Assembly: GCF_038237375.1 (NCBI RefSeq) | Contig: NZ_CP151273.1 | Coordinates: 2,914,001-2,978,000, forward strand | Origin: Alcaligenes sp. SDU_A2 | Lineage (GTDB): Bacteria; Pseudomonadota; Gammaproteobacteria; Burkholderiales; Burkholderiaceae_B | Length of the DNA: 64,000 nt | Direction: 5' to 3' | Shown here: positions 8,976-18,285 of the stretch, piece after piece | How the letters are laid out: each line of letters opens with the position of its first letter | How positions within the stretch are numbered: position 1 is the stretch's first letter | The notes under the pieces: generated by a model | What the model saw: only the letters and a program-made list of their open reading frames with translations | What the model was told of the DNA's origin: nothing | The model's database searches: none | Position numbers and translations under genes: made by a program

Positions 8976-9381
8976 CATCGCCCCGGCTCTACGCACTCGT
9001 GCCAAACAGAACATTCAGCGGATGGCTGACACCTTGTACGGCGGACACGCACGTTCTGCCGTTTAGGCCAAGCGAAAAGGAACTCGGGTTCTCGCCAGGG
9101 CACTCGTAGCGGGCCGGCTTGGCTGGGTCCTTCGCCCGCGCTGCGTGCGGATTCCCTGGTCAGGATACTGGAGCGGGCGGGGCGTGAACTCGCAGGGTGA
9201 TTCGTCCACTGGACAAATCACAAGCGCCCTGCTCGAACAGCACGCCCCTTGCCTCCCGCCCCAGTATCCCGCCTGCGGCGAAGGCCCTGACTCGCCCACC
9301 GTCCCGCTACGAGTGCCCTGACGAGAACAGCACCGTTGTGCTTGACCCAAACTGCCTACCCACGACGAAGCAATCCCCGAA
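8972..9381. repeat. Large palindromic dispersed repeat, copy 1
   Basis: About 410 bp shared with 47836-48245. The core 9062-9352 is one large imperfect inverted repeat. Outer arms begin TTTAGGCCAAGC and end GCTTGACCCAAAC; the inner arms CAGGGCACTCGTAGCGGG and CCCGCTACGAGTGCCCTG are perfectly complementary; the centre is GATTCGTCCACTGGACAAATC. The left flank starting GATGACATCGCCCCGGCT (8972-9061) and the right flank ending AATCCCCGAA match the other copy in direct orientation, whereas the core is inverted relative to it. The element lies between the acyl-CoA synthetase stop codon and the pstB terminator. Open reading frames across it share no codon-like bias with neighbours and look spurious. 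Confidence 0.85.
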
Positions 9382-9397
9382 ATCTCGTGAAGAACCA

Positions 9398-9432
9398 TAA
9401 AAAAACCCTGCCGCTCAGTGCGACAGGGCTTT
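9398..9432 (-). terminator. Terminator of the pst operon
   Basis: On the minus strand the stem CCCTGTCG/CGGCAGGG (one G-T pair) is followed by seven T's. It is 43 bp downstream of the pstB stop codon. Confidence 0.88.
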
Positions 9433-9475
9433 ACCCAAAAACCGAACTGACGGCAGGGCCGCCAGTCGACAGACA

Positions 9476-10255
9476 TCAACCAAAACGGCCGGTAATGTAG
9501 TCTTCGGTTTCCTTGCGGGCGGGTTTGACGAAGATCTGGTCGGTTTCGCCGAACTCCATCAATTCGCCCAGGTACATATACGCTGTGTAATCCGAACAAC
9601 GGGCCGCCTGCTGCATATTGTGCGTCACGATGACCACGGTGTAGTCCGTTTTAAGTTCGGCGATCAGCTCTTCGATCTTGGCGGTGGAGATCGGGTCCAG
9701 CGCCGAGCAGGGTTCGTCCAGCAGCAGCACTTCAGGCTTGATGGCCACACCGCGCGCAATACACAGGCGCTGCTGCTGGCCGCCGGACAGACCGTTGCCG
9801 CTTTGGTGCAGCTTGTCCTTAACCTCGGTCCACAAGGCCGCCTTGGACAAGGCCCATTCCACGCGCTCATCCATTTCGCCTTTGCTCAGGCGCTCGAACA
9901 AACGCACGCCAAAAGCCACGTTATCGTAAATGCTCATGGGAAAAGGCGTAGGCTTCTGGAACACCATGCCGACCTTGGCACGGATCAGCGAAATATCCTG
10001 CTTGGACGTCAGCAGGTTTTCGTTGTCCAGCAAGATCTCGCCTTCGGCGCGCTGCCCAGGGTACAGCTCGTACATGCGGTTCAGCGTACGCAACAAGGTG
10101 GACTTGCCGCAGCCCGACGGACCGATGAAGGCGGTGACCTTGTTTTCCTTGATGGACATGTTCACGTTGCGCAGCGCATGGAATTTGCCATAGTAGAAAT
10201 TCAGATCTTTGATTTCGATCTTGGTCTTTTCGGCAGAAATAGTGGTTTGACTCAT
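9476..10255 (-). CDS. pstB: Phosphate ABC transporter ATP-binding protein PstB
   Basis: The 259-residue ATPase drives high-affinity phosphate import through PstC/PstA. Walker [10 protein letters not shown], signature LSGGQQQR, Walker B VLLLDEP and the switch histidine in VTHNMQ are all present, and the sequence is of typical PstB length. It is the last gene of pstS-pstC-pstA-pstB. In many bacteria phoU follows pstB; here a terminator and the palindromic repeat follow instead, so phoU, if present, is elsewhere. Confidence 0.98.
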   Translation of the reverse strand: MSQTTISAEKTKIEIKDLNFYYGKFHALRNVNMSIKENKVTAFIGPSGCGKSTLLRTLNRMYELYPGQRAEGEILLDNENLLTSKQDISLIRAKVGMVFQKPTPFPMSIYDNVAFGVRLFERLSKGEMDERVEWALSKAALWTEVKDKLHQSGNGLSGGQQQRLCIARGVAIKPEVLLLDEPCSALDPISTAKIEELIAELKTDYTVVIVTHNMQQAARCSDYTAYMYLGELMEFGETDQIFVKPARKETEDYITGRFG

Positions 10256-10288
10256 AGCAATCAGGCCGACGAGGGCGCTCCGTGAAAT

Positions 10289-11152
10289 TTATTTATTGCG
10301 GAAAAGGCTGCGGGCCAGAATATTGATGCCCAGCACAAGCAAAGTGATCAGGACCGCGCCGGCCCAGGCCAGACGGTTCCAGTCCTCGAAGGGGCTGGCA
10401 GCGTATTGGAAGATCACCACCGGCAGGTTGGCCAGAGGTGCGTTCATGTTCATGGACATGAACTGATTGTTCAGGGCGGTAAACAGCAGCGGCGCGGTTT
10501 CGCCGGAAATACGGGCAACAGCCAAAAGCACGCCGGTAATAATGCCCGAGCGCGCCGCGCGATACGACACGGCCATGATGATTTTCCACTTGGGGCATCC
10601 CAAGGCGGCAGCCGCTTCGCGCAAGCTGTTGGGGACCAGCATCAGCATATTGTCGGTCGAGCGAACCACCACCGGAATCACCAAAATGGCCAGGGCCAGA
10701 GCACCGGCCCAGCCGGAATAATGCCCCACCTGCGCCACATGCACGGCATAGATGAACAGACCAATGATGATGGACGGGGCCGACAGCAGCACGTCGTTCA
10801 GAAAACGCGTGGCCGGTGCCAGCCAGCCGCGCTGACCGTATTCGGCCAGGTACGTGCCGGCCATGATGCCGATGGGCGTGCCGATCAGCGTGCCGACCGC
10901 GGCCATCATGACACTGCCCACAATGGCATTGAGCAAACCGCCTTCGCCACCTGGCGGCGGGGTGCTTTCGGTCAGCAGGGACCAGGCCATGGCGCTGCTG
11001 CCCTTTTCGATCAGGGTCAGGATGATCCAGAACAGCCAGAACAGGCCGAAGATCAGGGTTGCGAAAGACACACCCAGCATCAGGCGATTAAAAATATGCC
11101 GACGCTTATAGATGGGGTTGTCCAGACTGATAGCGGATTTTTTATCGAACAT
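10289..11152 (-). CDS. pstA: Phosphate ABC transporter permease PstA
   Basis: The 287-residue inner-membrane permease has six predicted helices. The EAA-like loop [28 protein letters not shown] couples it to PstB. After the cytosolic start, the first helix is about 25-50. It pairs with PstC (15 bp upstream) to form the phosphate channel. The start at 11152 gives [18 protein letters not shown] and fits family length. Confidence 0.97.
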   Translation of the reverse strand: MFDKKSAISLDNPIYKRRHIFNRLMLGVSFATLIFGLFWLFWIILTLIEKGSSAMAWSLLTESTPPPGGEGGLLNAIVGSVMMAAVGTLIGTPIGIMAGTYLAEYGQRGWLAPATRFLNDVLLSAPSIIIGLFIYAVHVAQVGHYSGWAGALALAILVIPVVVRSTDNMLMLVPNSLREAAAALGCPKWKIIMAVSYRAARSGIITGVLLAVARISGETAPLLFTALNNQFMSMNMNAPLANLPVVIFQYAASPFEDWNRLAWAGAVLITLLVLGINILARSLFRNK

Positions 11153-11166
11153 GATAAGTATGACCC

Positions 11167-12105
11167 TTAGCGCGACGAACCTTCGTTCTTGGCCAGACGC
11201 AGCAACAGCAATTTGGAGATCGCCAGCACAACAGTGGTGATCAGGAACAGGATCAGGCCCAATTCCAGCAGCGCAGACTTCTGCATGCCGCCCGCTTCGT
11301 TGAATTCGTTGGCCAGCGCCGAGGCGATGGAGTTAGACGGTGCAAACAAGGAGTTGGGCAGATTGAACGAGTTGCCGATGACGAACGTGACCGCCATGGT
11401 CTCGCCCAGGGCACGCCCCAGACCCAGCATAATGCCGCCGATGACGCCATTTTTGGTAAATGGCAGAACCACGCGCCACATGACTTCCCAGGTCGTGCTG
11501 CCCAGTCCATAGGCCGATTCTTTCAGCAGAGGCGGAACCAGCTCGAACACATCGCGCATCACGGCGGTAATGAACGGGATCACCATGATGGACAGAATCA
11601 GTCCGGCCGTGAACACGCCAATGCCAAAGGGAGGGCCGGCAAAGATGAAGCCCAACACGGGCACACCCGAGAACAGCGAAATCAGGCCGGGTTGCACATA
11701 AGTCTGGAACAAAGGAACAAAGACAAACAAGCCCCACATCCCGTAGATGATGGACGGAATGGCCGCCAGCATCTCGATGGCGGTGCCCAAGGGGCGACGC
11801 AACCAGGTCGGCGACAGTTCTGTCAGGAACATGGCGATACCGAACGAAACCGGTACCGCGATACAGAGCGCAATGAACGAAGTCAGCAAGGTGCCGACAA
11901 TAGGTACCAACGCACCATATTGATTATTGACGGGGTCCCAGTTATCCGTCCAGAGAAAGGAAAAACCGTATTCGGCGATGGACTCCCGGCTTCCGTAGAT
12001 CAGGGAAATGGAGATGGCAGCCAGCAAAATGAACACGAAAAACGCAAATGAGCGCGTCATGTTCTTGAATATGCCATCCATAAGGGCGTTCTGATTTGAT
12101 TTCAT
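11167..12105 (-). CDS. pstC: Phosphate ABC transporter permease PstC
   Basis: A 312-residue permease with six membrane helices, the first about 15-38, and a coupling loop with [19 protein letters not shown]. The long periplasmic loop after helix 1 ([19 protein letters not shown]) is characteristic of PstC. A hairpin in the 213-bp gap to pstS may lower its expression relative to the binding protein. Confidence 0.97.
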   Translation of the reverse strand: MKSNQNALMDGIFKNMTRSFAFFVFILLAAISISLIYGSRESIAEYGFSFLWTDNWDPVNNQYGALVPIVGTLLTSFIALCIAVPVSFGIAMFLTELSPTWLRRPLGTAIEMLAAIPSIIYGMWGLFVFVPLFQTYVQPGLISLFSGVPVLGFIFAGPPFGIGVFTAGLILSIMVIPFITAVMRDVFELVPPLLKESAYGLGSTTWEVMWRVVLPFTKNGVIGGIMLGLGRALGETMAVTFVIGNSFNLPNSLFAPSNSIASALANEFNEAGGMQKSALLELGLILFLITTVVLAISKLLLLRLAKNEGSSR

Positions 12106-12247
12106 GTAGACAGATGAAGTGTCAGGCCGGAATGGGACAAACGAACAGACGCTGTGCTTTGAGTCCTAGGCCAACTGGATGGACTGCCGCCAGAGACCGC
12201 CGGATGCGCCGAACGTTCAAGACAAAACCGTAATTTTTACATAACAA

Positions 12248-12276
12248 AGACGGCACCACCTAATGGTGGGCCGTCT
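12248..12276 (-). terminator. Attenuator-like hairpin between pstS and pstC
   Basis: The stem AGACGGC-CCACC/GGTGG-GCCGTCT has a 4-base loop and, on the minus strand, a weak TTTG tail. It lies 42 bp after the pstS stop, where partial termination or 3' protection would keep pstS mRNA in excess over pstCAB. No other feature is evident in 12106-12318. Confidence 0.65.
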
Positions 12277-12318
12277 CGGGAGATCAATTTACAACTGACC
12301 TGTATTTGAACACGAATC

Positions 12319-13362
12319 TTACTTCCAGACCGCAGCGCCGTCTTTGGTCTTGATCTCGGCAGCCCAGGCAGCCTTGATCTGATCCGTCACGTCCTTAGGC
12401 AGAGCAACGTAGTCCAGTTCCTGAGCGGACTTGGCACCGTTCTCGAACGCCCAGTTAAAGAAGTCCAGCACGGCCTTGCCGTTTTCAGGCTTGTCCTGCG
12501 ACTTGTGCATCAGGATGAACGTCGCCGACGTGATGGGCCAGGATTCGGCACCGGGCTCTTCGGTCAGGATCACGCCCATTCCGGGAGCGCTCTTCCAGTC
12601 TGCATTGGCGGCGGCAGCGGCAAAGCTGGTTTCGCTAGGCTGAACGAAGTTGCCGTCTTTGTTCTGCAGTTGCGTCCAGGCCAGCTTGTTCTGCTTGGCG
12701 TAGGCGTACTCGACATAGCCGACCGAGTTCTTCAGCTGGCGAACGTAAGCGGCCACGCCTTCGTTGCCCTTGCCACCCTGGCCGGTAGGCCACTTGACGG
12801 CTTTACCTTCGCCAACCTGGGATTTCCAGTCAGGCGACACTTTGGACAGGTAGTTGGTCCAGCCGAACGTCGTACCCGAACCGTCGGAGCGGTGAACCAC
12901 GACGATATCGGCGCTAGGCAGGGTCAGGTCAGCGTTCAGAGCCTTGATGGCTGGATCGTCCCACTTGGTGATCTTGCCCAGGAAGATATCGCCCAGCACC
13001 TTGCCGGACAGCTTCAGCTTGCCGGGCTCGACGCCTTCGACGTTGACCACTGGCACAACGCCGCCGATCACGGCCGGAAACTGGATCAGGCCTTCTTTGG
13101 CCAGCACGTCGCCCTTCATCGGGTCATCAGACGCACCGAAATCAACCGTCTTGGCGATGATCTGCTGCTGACCGCCACCCGAACCGATGGACTGGTAGTT
13201 GACGCGGTTGTTGGTTTGCTTAGCGTATTCCGCAGCCCACTTGGCGTAGATGGGGTATGGGAAGGAGGCGCCCGCGCCGGTGATGTCGGCGGCAGTGGCG
13301 GAAGCGGCGAATGCGCTGAACGCCAGAGCAATGGTTACCTTGTTAAATACACATTTCAACAT
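12319..13362 (-). CDS. pstS: Periplasmic phosphate-binding protein PstS
   Basis: A 347-residue binding protein. The ATG at 13362 is preceded by AGAGGA and begins a signal peptide (MLKCVFNKVTIALAFSAFAASATA). The mature protein starts ADITGAGASFPYPIYAKWA. The phosphate-binding segments GSGGGQQQI, FGASDDPM and HRSDGSGTTFGW are all present. Longer upstream starts would include no ribosome site and would overlap the Pho box. It is the first gene of the pst operon and is probably induced by phosphate starvation through PhoB. Confidence 0.98.
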   Translation of the reverse strand: MLKCVFNKVTIALAFSAFAASATAADITGAGASFPYPIYAKWAAEYAKQTNNRVNYQSIGSGGGQQQIIAKTVDFGASDDPMKGDVLAKEGLIQFPAVIGGVVPVVNVEGVEPGKLKLSGKVLGDIFLGKITKWDDPAIKALNADLTLPSADIVVVHRSDGSGTTFGWTNYLSKVSPDWKSQVGEGKAVKWPTGQGGKGNEGVAAYVRQLKNSVGYVEYAYAKQNKLAWTQLQNKDGNFVQPSETSFAAAAANADWKSAPGMGVILTEEPGAESWPITSATFILMHKSQDKPENGKAVLDFFNWAFENGAKSAQELDYVALPKDVTDQIKAAWAAEIKTKDGAAVWK

Positions 13363-13415
13363 CGAGAAATCCTCTTGATGATAGTCAGAGACAGGCCCAC
13401 CCTGTATGTCACGAC

Positions 13416-13449
13416 ATGTTAAACAGACTTTATGACATGTTCGTGACAA
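13416..13449 (-). promoter_or_regulatory. Pho box and -10 element of pstS
   Basis: The minus strand of 13432-13449 reads TTGTCACGAACATGTCAT: two TGTCA-containing 7-mers, 4 bp apart, as in the PhoB consensus. Ten bases further on, TAACAT (13416-13421) can act as the -10, the spacing expected where PhoB replaces the -35. The box begins 10 bp behind the ppk stop codon. Confidence 0.88.
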
Positions 13450-13459
13450 TGTTGTTATT

Positions 13460-15532
13460 TCAAACACCGCCCAAACGATGCATCAAAAACTGATGCAGGT
13501 TGAATGCGGTGCGACGGCTGCGGATACGGCTGTACGTACCGTCGGAATTCGCTTTCCAGGCCAATTGATTGTCCCGCAAGGCAAAGGTGAAGGCTTCGGA
13601 GATGACTCGCTTCTTCAGGCTGCGGTCCAGCACCGGCACGCCCAGCTCCACGCGACGGAAGAAGTTGCGGTCCATCCAGTCGGCCGAGGAAATAAATACA
13701 TCCTCCTGCCCTTCGTTATAGAAATAAAATACCCGCGAATGCTCCAGAAAGCGGCCAATGATCGAGCGCACCTGGATATTCTCGGACAGACCAGGCACGC
13801 CGGCCCGCAACGCACACGCCCCACGTACCACCAGATCTACCTTCACCCCAGCCTGACTGGCGTCATACAGGGCCTGGATGATTTTAGGCTCCAACAACGA
13901 GTTCATCTTGGCCATGATGCGCGCCCGTTTGCCGGCCAGAGCATTTTCGGTTTCGGTCTGAATGCGCGCCATCATGCTGTCGTGCAAGGTAAACGGCGAC
14001 TGCAGCAACAGCTTGAGCGGACGCCAGGCACCCAGCCCGGTCAAGAGCGAAAACACCTTGTCCATATCCTCGCACACATCCTGATTGGCCGTCAGCAGGC
14101 CAAAATCCGTATACAGACGCGCCGTGCGGGGATGATAATTGCCCGTGCCCAGATGTCCATAACGGCGGATGCAGCCGTCTTCGCGGCGCAGCACCAATAC
14201 CATTTTGGCGTGGGTCTTATGCCCGACCACACCATAGCTGACATGCGCGCCCACCTCCTCAAGCTTGGCCGCCCAGTTAATATTGGTCTGCTCGTCAAAG
14301 CGGGCCATCAGCTCCACCACCACTGTTACTTCCTTGCCGGCGCGGGCCGCCGACAGCAAGATATTCATCAGCTCGGAGTCTTCGCCTGTGCGGTAAATGG
14401 TCTGCTTGATGGCCACCACCGCCGGATCGGCCGCTGCCGCGCGCAAAAAGCTGAGCACAGGCTGAAACGACTGGTAGGGATGGTGCAAAAGCTGATCCTT
14501 GCGCTTGATGGCGGCAAAGAACTGGGCCGGGGTGTCAAAAGAGCCATCGAAGGGAGCGGGAATAGGAGCCCGATAGTCCGAAAACAGCAGATCGGGCCGA
14601 TCAGGCACATTGCATAGCTGCATCAGGCGCGACAGATTGACCGGACCGCGCACACGATACGTATCCGGCCCCTCCAGAGAAAACTCGCTTTGCAGGAAAC
14701 GCTCCAGACTCTCGGGTGTGGACTGATCGATCTCCAGCCGCACCGCCGCGCCGAAATTGCGCTGCGACAGCTCGCCCTGCAAGGCCGAGCGCAGATTGGT
14801 GACCTCTTCTTCGTCCACGAACAAATCGCTGTTACGGGTCACCCGCCACTGGTAGCAGCCTTTGACGTCCATGCCCGGAAACAGTTCGTTGACGAACACG
14901 CTGATCAACGAGGTCAGCAGCATATATCCCTGCGGAATGCCGGCAATATCGTCCGGCACGCGGATCACGCGCGGCAAGGCTCGCGGGGCCTGAACAATGG
15001 CAATCGTACCGGCGCGCCCAAACGCATCTTCGCCGCTGAGCGCCACAATAAAGTTCAGACTTTTGTTATAGACGCGCGGAAACGGATGCGCCGGGTCCAA
15101 GCCGATAGGCGTCAACAAGGGCATCACATCACGCTGGAAAGTCTGGTAGGCCCATTCCCGCTGCGCCTCGGTCCAGCGGGCCGGCAGCAACAGCCCTATG
15201 CCTTCTTCCATCAGATTGGGCAGCACCGTCTGCATCAACAGATTGTTCTGCCTGTCAATCAACTGATGCGCAGCCCGCTGCACACGCTCGAACGCCTCCT
15301 GGGGCAGGAAGCCGTCATCGCCGACCTGATGCGGATTCTGATGAATCTGCTCCTTCAGACTGGAGATGCGGATCTCAAAGAACTCGTCCATGTTGGAGCT
15401 GACGATACAGATATAGCGCAAGCGCTCCAGCAAAGGCGTGCTTGGGTTCTCGGCCATGGCCAGAACACGTTCATTGAACTTAAGCAGCGACAATTCGCGG
15501 TTGAGCAAAGTGGAATCGGGAGAAGGCAGCAT
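13460..15532 (-). CDS. ppk: Polyphosphate kinase PPK1
   Basis: The 690-residue enzyme polymerises ATP gamma-phosphate into polyphosphate, reversibly. Recognisable parts are the N-terminal LLNRELSLLKFNERVL, SSNMDEFFEIR, the HKTHAKM motif with the autophosphorylated histidine, GHLGTGNYHPRTARLYTDFG and SSADWMDRNFFRRVE near the end. I chose ATG 15532 (MLPSPDSTLL); a TTG at 15550 would add six residues and neither has a clear ribosome site. The gene runs towards pstS, and the pstS Pho box lies just behind its stop codon. It is divergent from ppx, so synthesis and breakdown of polyphosphate share one intergenic region. Confidence 0.97.
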   Translation of the reverse strand: MLPSPDSTLLNRELSLLKFNERVLAMAENPSTPLLERLRYICIVSSNMDEFFEIRISSLKEQIHQNPHQVGDDGFLPQEAFERVQRAAHQLIDRQNNLLMQTVLPNLMEEGIGLLLPARWTEAQREWAYQTFQRDVMPLLTPIGLDPAHPFPRVYNKSLNFIVALSGEDAFGRAGTIAIVQAPRALPRVIRVPDDIAGIPQGYMLLTSLISVFVNELFPGMDVKGCYQWRVTRNSDLFVDEEEVTNLRSALQGELSQRNFGAAVRLEIDQSTPESLERFLQSEFSLEGPDTYRVRGPVNLSRLMQLCNVPDRPDLLFSDYRAPIPAPFDGSFDTPAQFFAAIKRKDQLLHHPYQSFQPVLSFLRAAAADPAVVAIKQTIYRTGEDSELMNILLSAARAGKEVTVVVELMARFDEQTNINWAAKLEEVGAHVSYGVVGHKTHAKMVLVLRREDGCIRRYGHLGTGNYHPRTARLYTDFGLLTANQDVCEDMDKVFSLLTGLGAWRPLKLLLQSPFTLHDSMMARIQTETENALAGKRARIMAKMNSLLEPKIIQALYDASQAGVKVDLVVRGACALRAGVPGLSENIQVRSIIGRFLEHSRVFYFYNEGQEDVFISSADWMDRNFFRRVELGVPVLDRSLKKRVISEAFTFALRDNQLAWKANSDGTYSRIRSRRTAFNLHQFLMHRLGGV

Positions 15533-15749
15533 GGTGAGGTCGTTATCCAACAGTGGAAAAATAGATCGCCGGACTCTTTTACTACATGAATATTACTGTT
15601 CTATGAATACAAGATCTCCGCTCCTGGCCCCTATGTCCTTATACACAAACCTGTCATCTTGAAAAGCACAGCCAAACACGGCCGCAAGGTGGATAGGCAT
15701 CTTTTGTGAATTTTCAGGTTTATGTAACAAAACCCACGATTAATGTCCT

Positions 15750-15755
15750 TATAAT
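15750..15755 (+). promoter_or_regulatory. Candidate -10 for ppx
   Basis: A perfect TATAAT 30 bp upstream of the ppx ATG, in the A+T-rich 15533-15784 gap between ppk and ppx. No good -35 is present at the usual distance. A single CTGTCAT at 15652-15658 lacks a second Pho half-site. Confidence 0.45.
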
Positions 15756-15784
15756 CGCACAGTATTCACCCTCAGCGATTCCTC

Positions 15785-17275
15785 ATGGAACAACTACTCG
15801 CCGCCGTGGATCTCGGCTCCAACAGCTTTCGCCTGTCCATCGGACGTGTTGTCCAGCACAATGGCCATGCCCAGATCTACGCGATAGACCGCCTGAATGA
15901 ATCCGTCCGGCTCGCCGCCGGCATGGGGCCGGACAAGTGCATCAGCCCGGATGCCATCGAGCGCGCAGTCGTCATTCTGCAGCGCTTTAATGAACGTCTG
16001 AAAGGCTTTCACCCAAATCGGGTCCGCGCCGTCGCCACCAATACCTTTCGCGTGGCACGCAACCTGAGCGAAGTCTTGCCGGCCGCCGAGGCGGCCTTGG
16101 GCTTTCCCATCGAAGTCATTTCCGGTCACGAAGAGGCGCGCTTGATTTTCTCGGGGATCAGTAACGAACTGCCCCCTTCGCCTAATCGTCGGCTGATGAT
16201 AGACATAGGTGGCGGCTCGACTGAGGTCATCATCGGCAAGGGGCTCAAGCCCATGCTGCTGTCCTCGCTGTACATGGGCTGCGTGAGCTATACCGACAAG
16301 TTCTTTGCCGACGGCGCGATTACCGAAGAACGCATGCAAAAAGCCATTCTGGCAGCACGCCGCGAACTGGAAGGCATTACGCGCCAATACCGTAAGACCG
16401 GCTGGCAGGAAGCCTATGGTTCGTCCGGCACGGCCAAAGGCCTATTCGCCATCTTGCAAGAAAACGGCATGTCCAAAAAGGGCATCACGCTGGAAGGCAT
16501 GGAGCTGCTCAAGAAGCGCCTGGTGCAGGACGGCAAAGTGGACATGCGTCTGCTGCACGGCATCAAGCCGCATCGCGCACCGGTGCTGGCCGCAGGCCTG
16601 GCCATCATGATGGCCGCCTTCCAGGAACTGAAAATACGTCAAATGATGCCCGGCGAAGGCGCTCTGCGCATGGGCGTGCTGTACGACATGCTGGGCCGGG
16701 AGTCCGAGCACGACCAACGCTCCCAGACTGTGCAGCAAATGGTCAAGCGCTATCACATCGACACTCGCCAGGCGCAGCGCGTGCGCAATGCCGCCTTGGC
16801 CCTGCTGCGCTCCCTGCAGTTGCCCGATTCGCCCGAAGCCCAGGAGCTGGCTCGGCAATTAGGCTGGGCGGCCGATCTACACGAAGTCGGCCTGAGCATC
16901 GCTCACGCTGACTACCACAAACATACCGCGTACGTATTGGAACATGCGGATATGCCCGGCTTCTCGAACGATGACCAGGCCATGCTCAGTTTCCTGGGCC
17001 TGGGCCACCAAGGCAAGCTGGGAAAACTCAAGCGTTACGAAACTACCAATGCCTGGTGGCTGACGCTGCTGAGCCTGCGTCTGGCCGTCATTCTGATGCG
17101 CCGCCGCGAAGACATGGACTCCTTGCCCTTGCGTGTCGAGCTGCAAGGCAAGAAAGTGCTTATTCACCAGAACACAGCCTGGATGGCCTCGCACCCCTTG
17201 TCGCAGGCCTCCTTGCTGGCTGAAGTCCAGGCCTGGCAAACCGACCACAACGACTTGACCCTGGAGCTGGTCTAG
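15785..17275 (+). CDS. ppx: Exopolyphosphatase (Ppx/GppA family)
   Basis: A 496-residue enzyme that removes phosphate from polyphosphate ends (or from pppGpp). The ASKHA phosphate-binding loops are AAVDLGSNSFRL at the N-terminus, MIDIGGGSTEVIIG near residue 140 and the EAYGSSGTAKG stretch. A C-terminal HD-like helical domain begins after about residue 310 and includes WAADLHEVGLSIAHADYHKH. The length suits Ppx rather than a minimal Ppx. Its position opposite ppk favours polyphosphate as the substrate. Confidence 0.95.
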   Translation: MEQLLAAVDLGSNSFRLSIGRVVQHNGHAQIYAIDRLNESVRLAAGMGPDKCISPDAIERAVVILQRFNERLKGFHPNRVRAVATNTFRVARNLSEVLPAAEAALGFPIEVISGHEEARLIFSGISNELPPSPNRRLMIDIGGGSTEVIIGKGLKPMLLSSLYMGCVSYTDKFFADGAITEERMQKAILAARRELEGITRQYRKTGWQEAYGSSGTAKGLFAILQENGMSKKGITLEGMELLKKRLVQDGKVDMRLLHGIKPHRAPVLAAGLAIMMAAFQELKIRQMMPGEGALRMGVLYDMLGRESEHDQRSQTVQQMVKRYHIDTRQAQRVRNAALALLRSLQLPDSPEAQELARQLGWAADLHEVGLSIAHADYHKHTAYVLEHADMPGFSNDDQAMLSFLGLGHQGKLGKLKRYETTNAWWLTLLSLRLAVILMRRREDMDSLPLRVELQGKKVLIHQNTAWMASHPLSQASLLAEVQAWQTDHNDLTLELV

Positions 17276-17341
17276 CAGCATCACGGAATCAATAGGCCGG
17301 GCCGCCTGCCAATAAGACGAGGGATACAGAAGCAGTAAAAA

Positions 17342-17389
17342 AACGAACCCCCAATGCCGGAAACCGCTCCGGCATTGGGGGTTCGTTTC
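17342..17389. terminator. Strong bidirectional terminator between ppx and acyltransferase gene
   Basis: An approximately 19-bp stem (AACGAACCCCCAATGCCGG and its complement) around an 8-base loop, between convergent genes. Runs of A on the left and TTCG/TTTCG on the right are only short T tracts. Confidence 0.75.
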
Positions 17390-17434
17390 GTTGCGGCACC
17401 TATGCCTGATACCTATTGCCGAAAGCCTGCCGTA

Positions 17435-18217
17435 TCAGACCAGCCCAAAATGGCGCTTATAGCGTTCATCCATAGCCTGCAAATCGAGCAGAACCGGGAA
17501 GTCCGCCGTATTGAAGTCCGGGTCCCAGGCCGGTTCACCGCAAATAGTAGCCCCCAGCTTCAGATACCCCTTGATCAAGGGCGGAATACGAGCCGGCAAG
17601 TCGCTGTCCAGCCGCTCGACCGGATAGCGGTTCAGCGGTGTGACGTGCGGCACCTCGGGATGATCCTGCATGGATTTGCGGGCCACGCGCCAGACTTCGG
17701 CCGCCGTGACACCATCGTCGCGCAAGCTGACGCTGGCGCACCCCAGCAGATAGCGGTAACCGCCCATGCGCATCAGGGCGGCAATACCGCCCCACAGCAT
17801 CATGATGGCCGAACCATTGCGATAGTCCGGGTGAATGCAGGAGCGCCCCACTTCGACCAGGCTGGGACGCAAGGCGTCCAAAGCGCTGATGTCGAACTCG
17901 GACTCCGAGTAATACGCGCCCGCCAGCTTGGCCTTTTCTGGCGTCAGCAGACGGTAAGTGCCGATTACCCGGTTGCGTTCAGGCTCGGACACCATGAAAT
18001 GCTCGCACCATTGATCAAAACGGTCGGTGTCCAGACCATTATGCTGGCCTGGAAATACCGCGTTCATCTCTTCGGTAAAAACCTGGAACCGCAAACGCTG
18101 CAGGACTTCAAGCTCTTCGTCTGTGCGAGCCAGACGCAAAGCCAAGCCTCCGACGGTATGGCCGGCCCAGGCATTGCCCAGGTCGGCTGCGGATCGTGCA
18201 CGCTCAAGATCTAGCAT
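17435..18217 (-). CDS. OlsB-like N-acyltransferase (GNAT fold)
   Basis: A 260-residue protein of the Acetyltransf_5 type (hemolysin/autoinducer-like), the family that holds OlsB, which adds a 3-hydroxyacyl chain from ACP to ornithine in the first step of ornithine lipid synthesis. The opening LRLARTDEELEVLQRLRFQVFTEEM, then VIGTYRLL, the acceptor region VEVGRSCIHPDYRNGSAIMMLWGGIA, and the C-terminal PPLIKGYLKLGA fit this family. No OlsA (O-acyltransferase) gene lies beside it, so ornithine lipid formation is inferred only from family. It is transcribed behind glmM with a 68-bp gap. Confidence 0.85.
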   Translation of the reverse strand: MLDLERARSAADLGNAWAGHTVGGLALRLARTDEELEVLQRLRFQVFTEEMNAVFPGQHNGLDTDRFDQWCEHFMVSEPERNRVIGTYRLLTPEKAKLAGAYYSESEFDISALDALRPSLVEVGRSCIHPDYRNGSAIMMLWGGIAALMRMGGYRYLLGCASVSLRDDGVTAAEVWRVARKSMQDHPEVPHVTPLNRYPVERLDSDLPARIPPLIKGYLKLGATICGEPAWDPDFNTADFPVLLDLQAMDERYKRHFGLV

Positions 18218-18285
18218 CGTGATGACTCCAAAAACTTTAGTGCATGATGCACAAGCAATGTTTCAGGTTTTTGATAGCCAAATTA

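Noticed and set aside
9063-9599. 178-codon frame across the palindromic repeat and the pstB end
   Set aside because: It runs through a palindrome and a terminator, overlaps pstB antiparallel and has no family motif.
15645-15670. Possible Pho box upstream of ppx/ppk (CTGTCATCTTGAAAAGC)
   Set aside because: Only one TGTCA half-site is present; the second 7-mer does not match the consensus.
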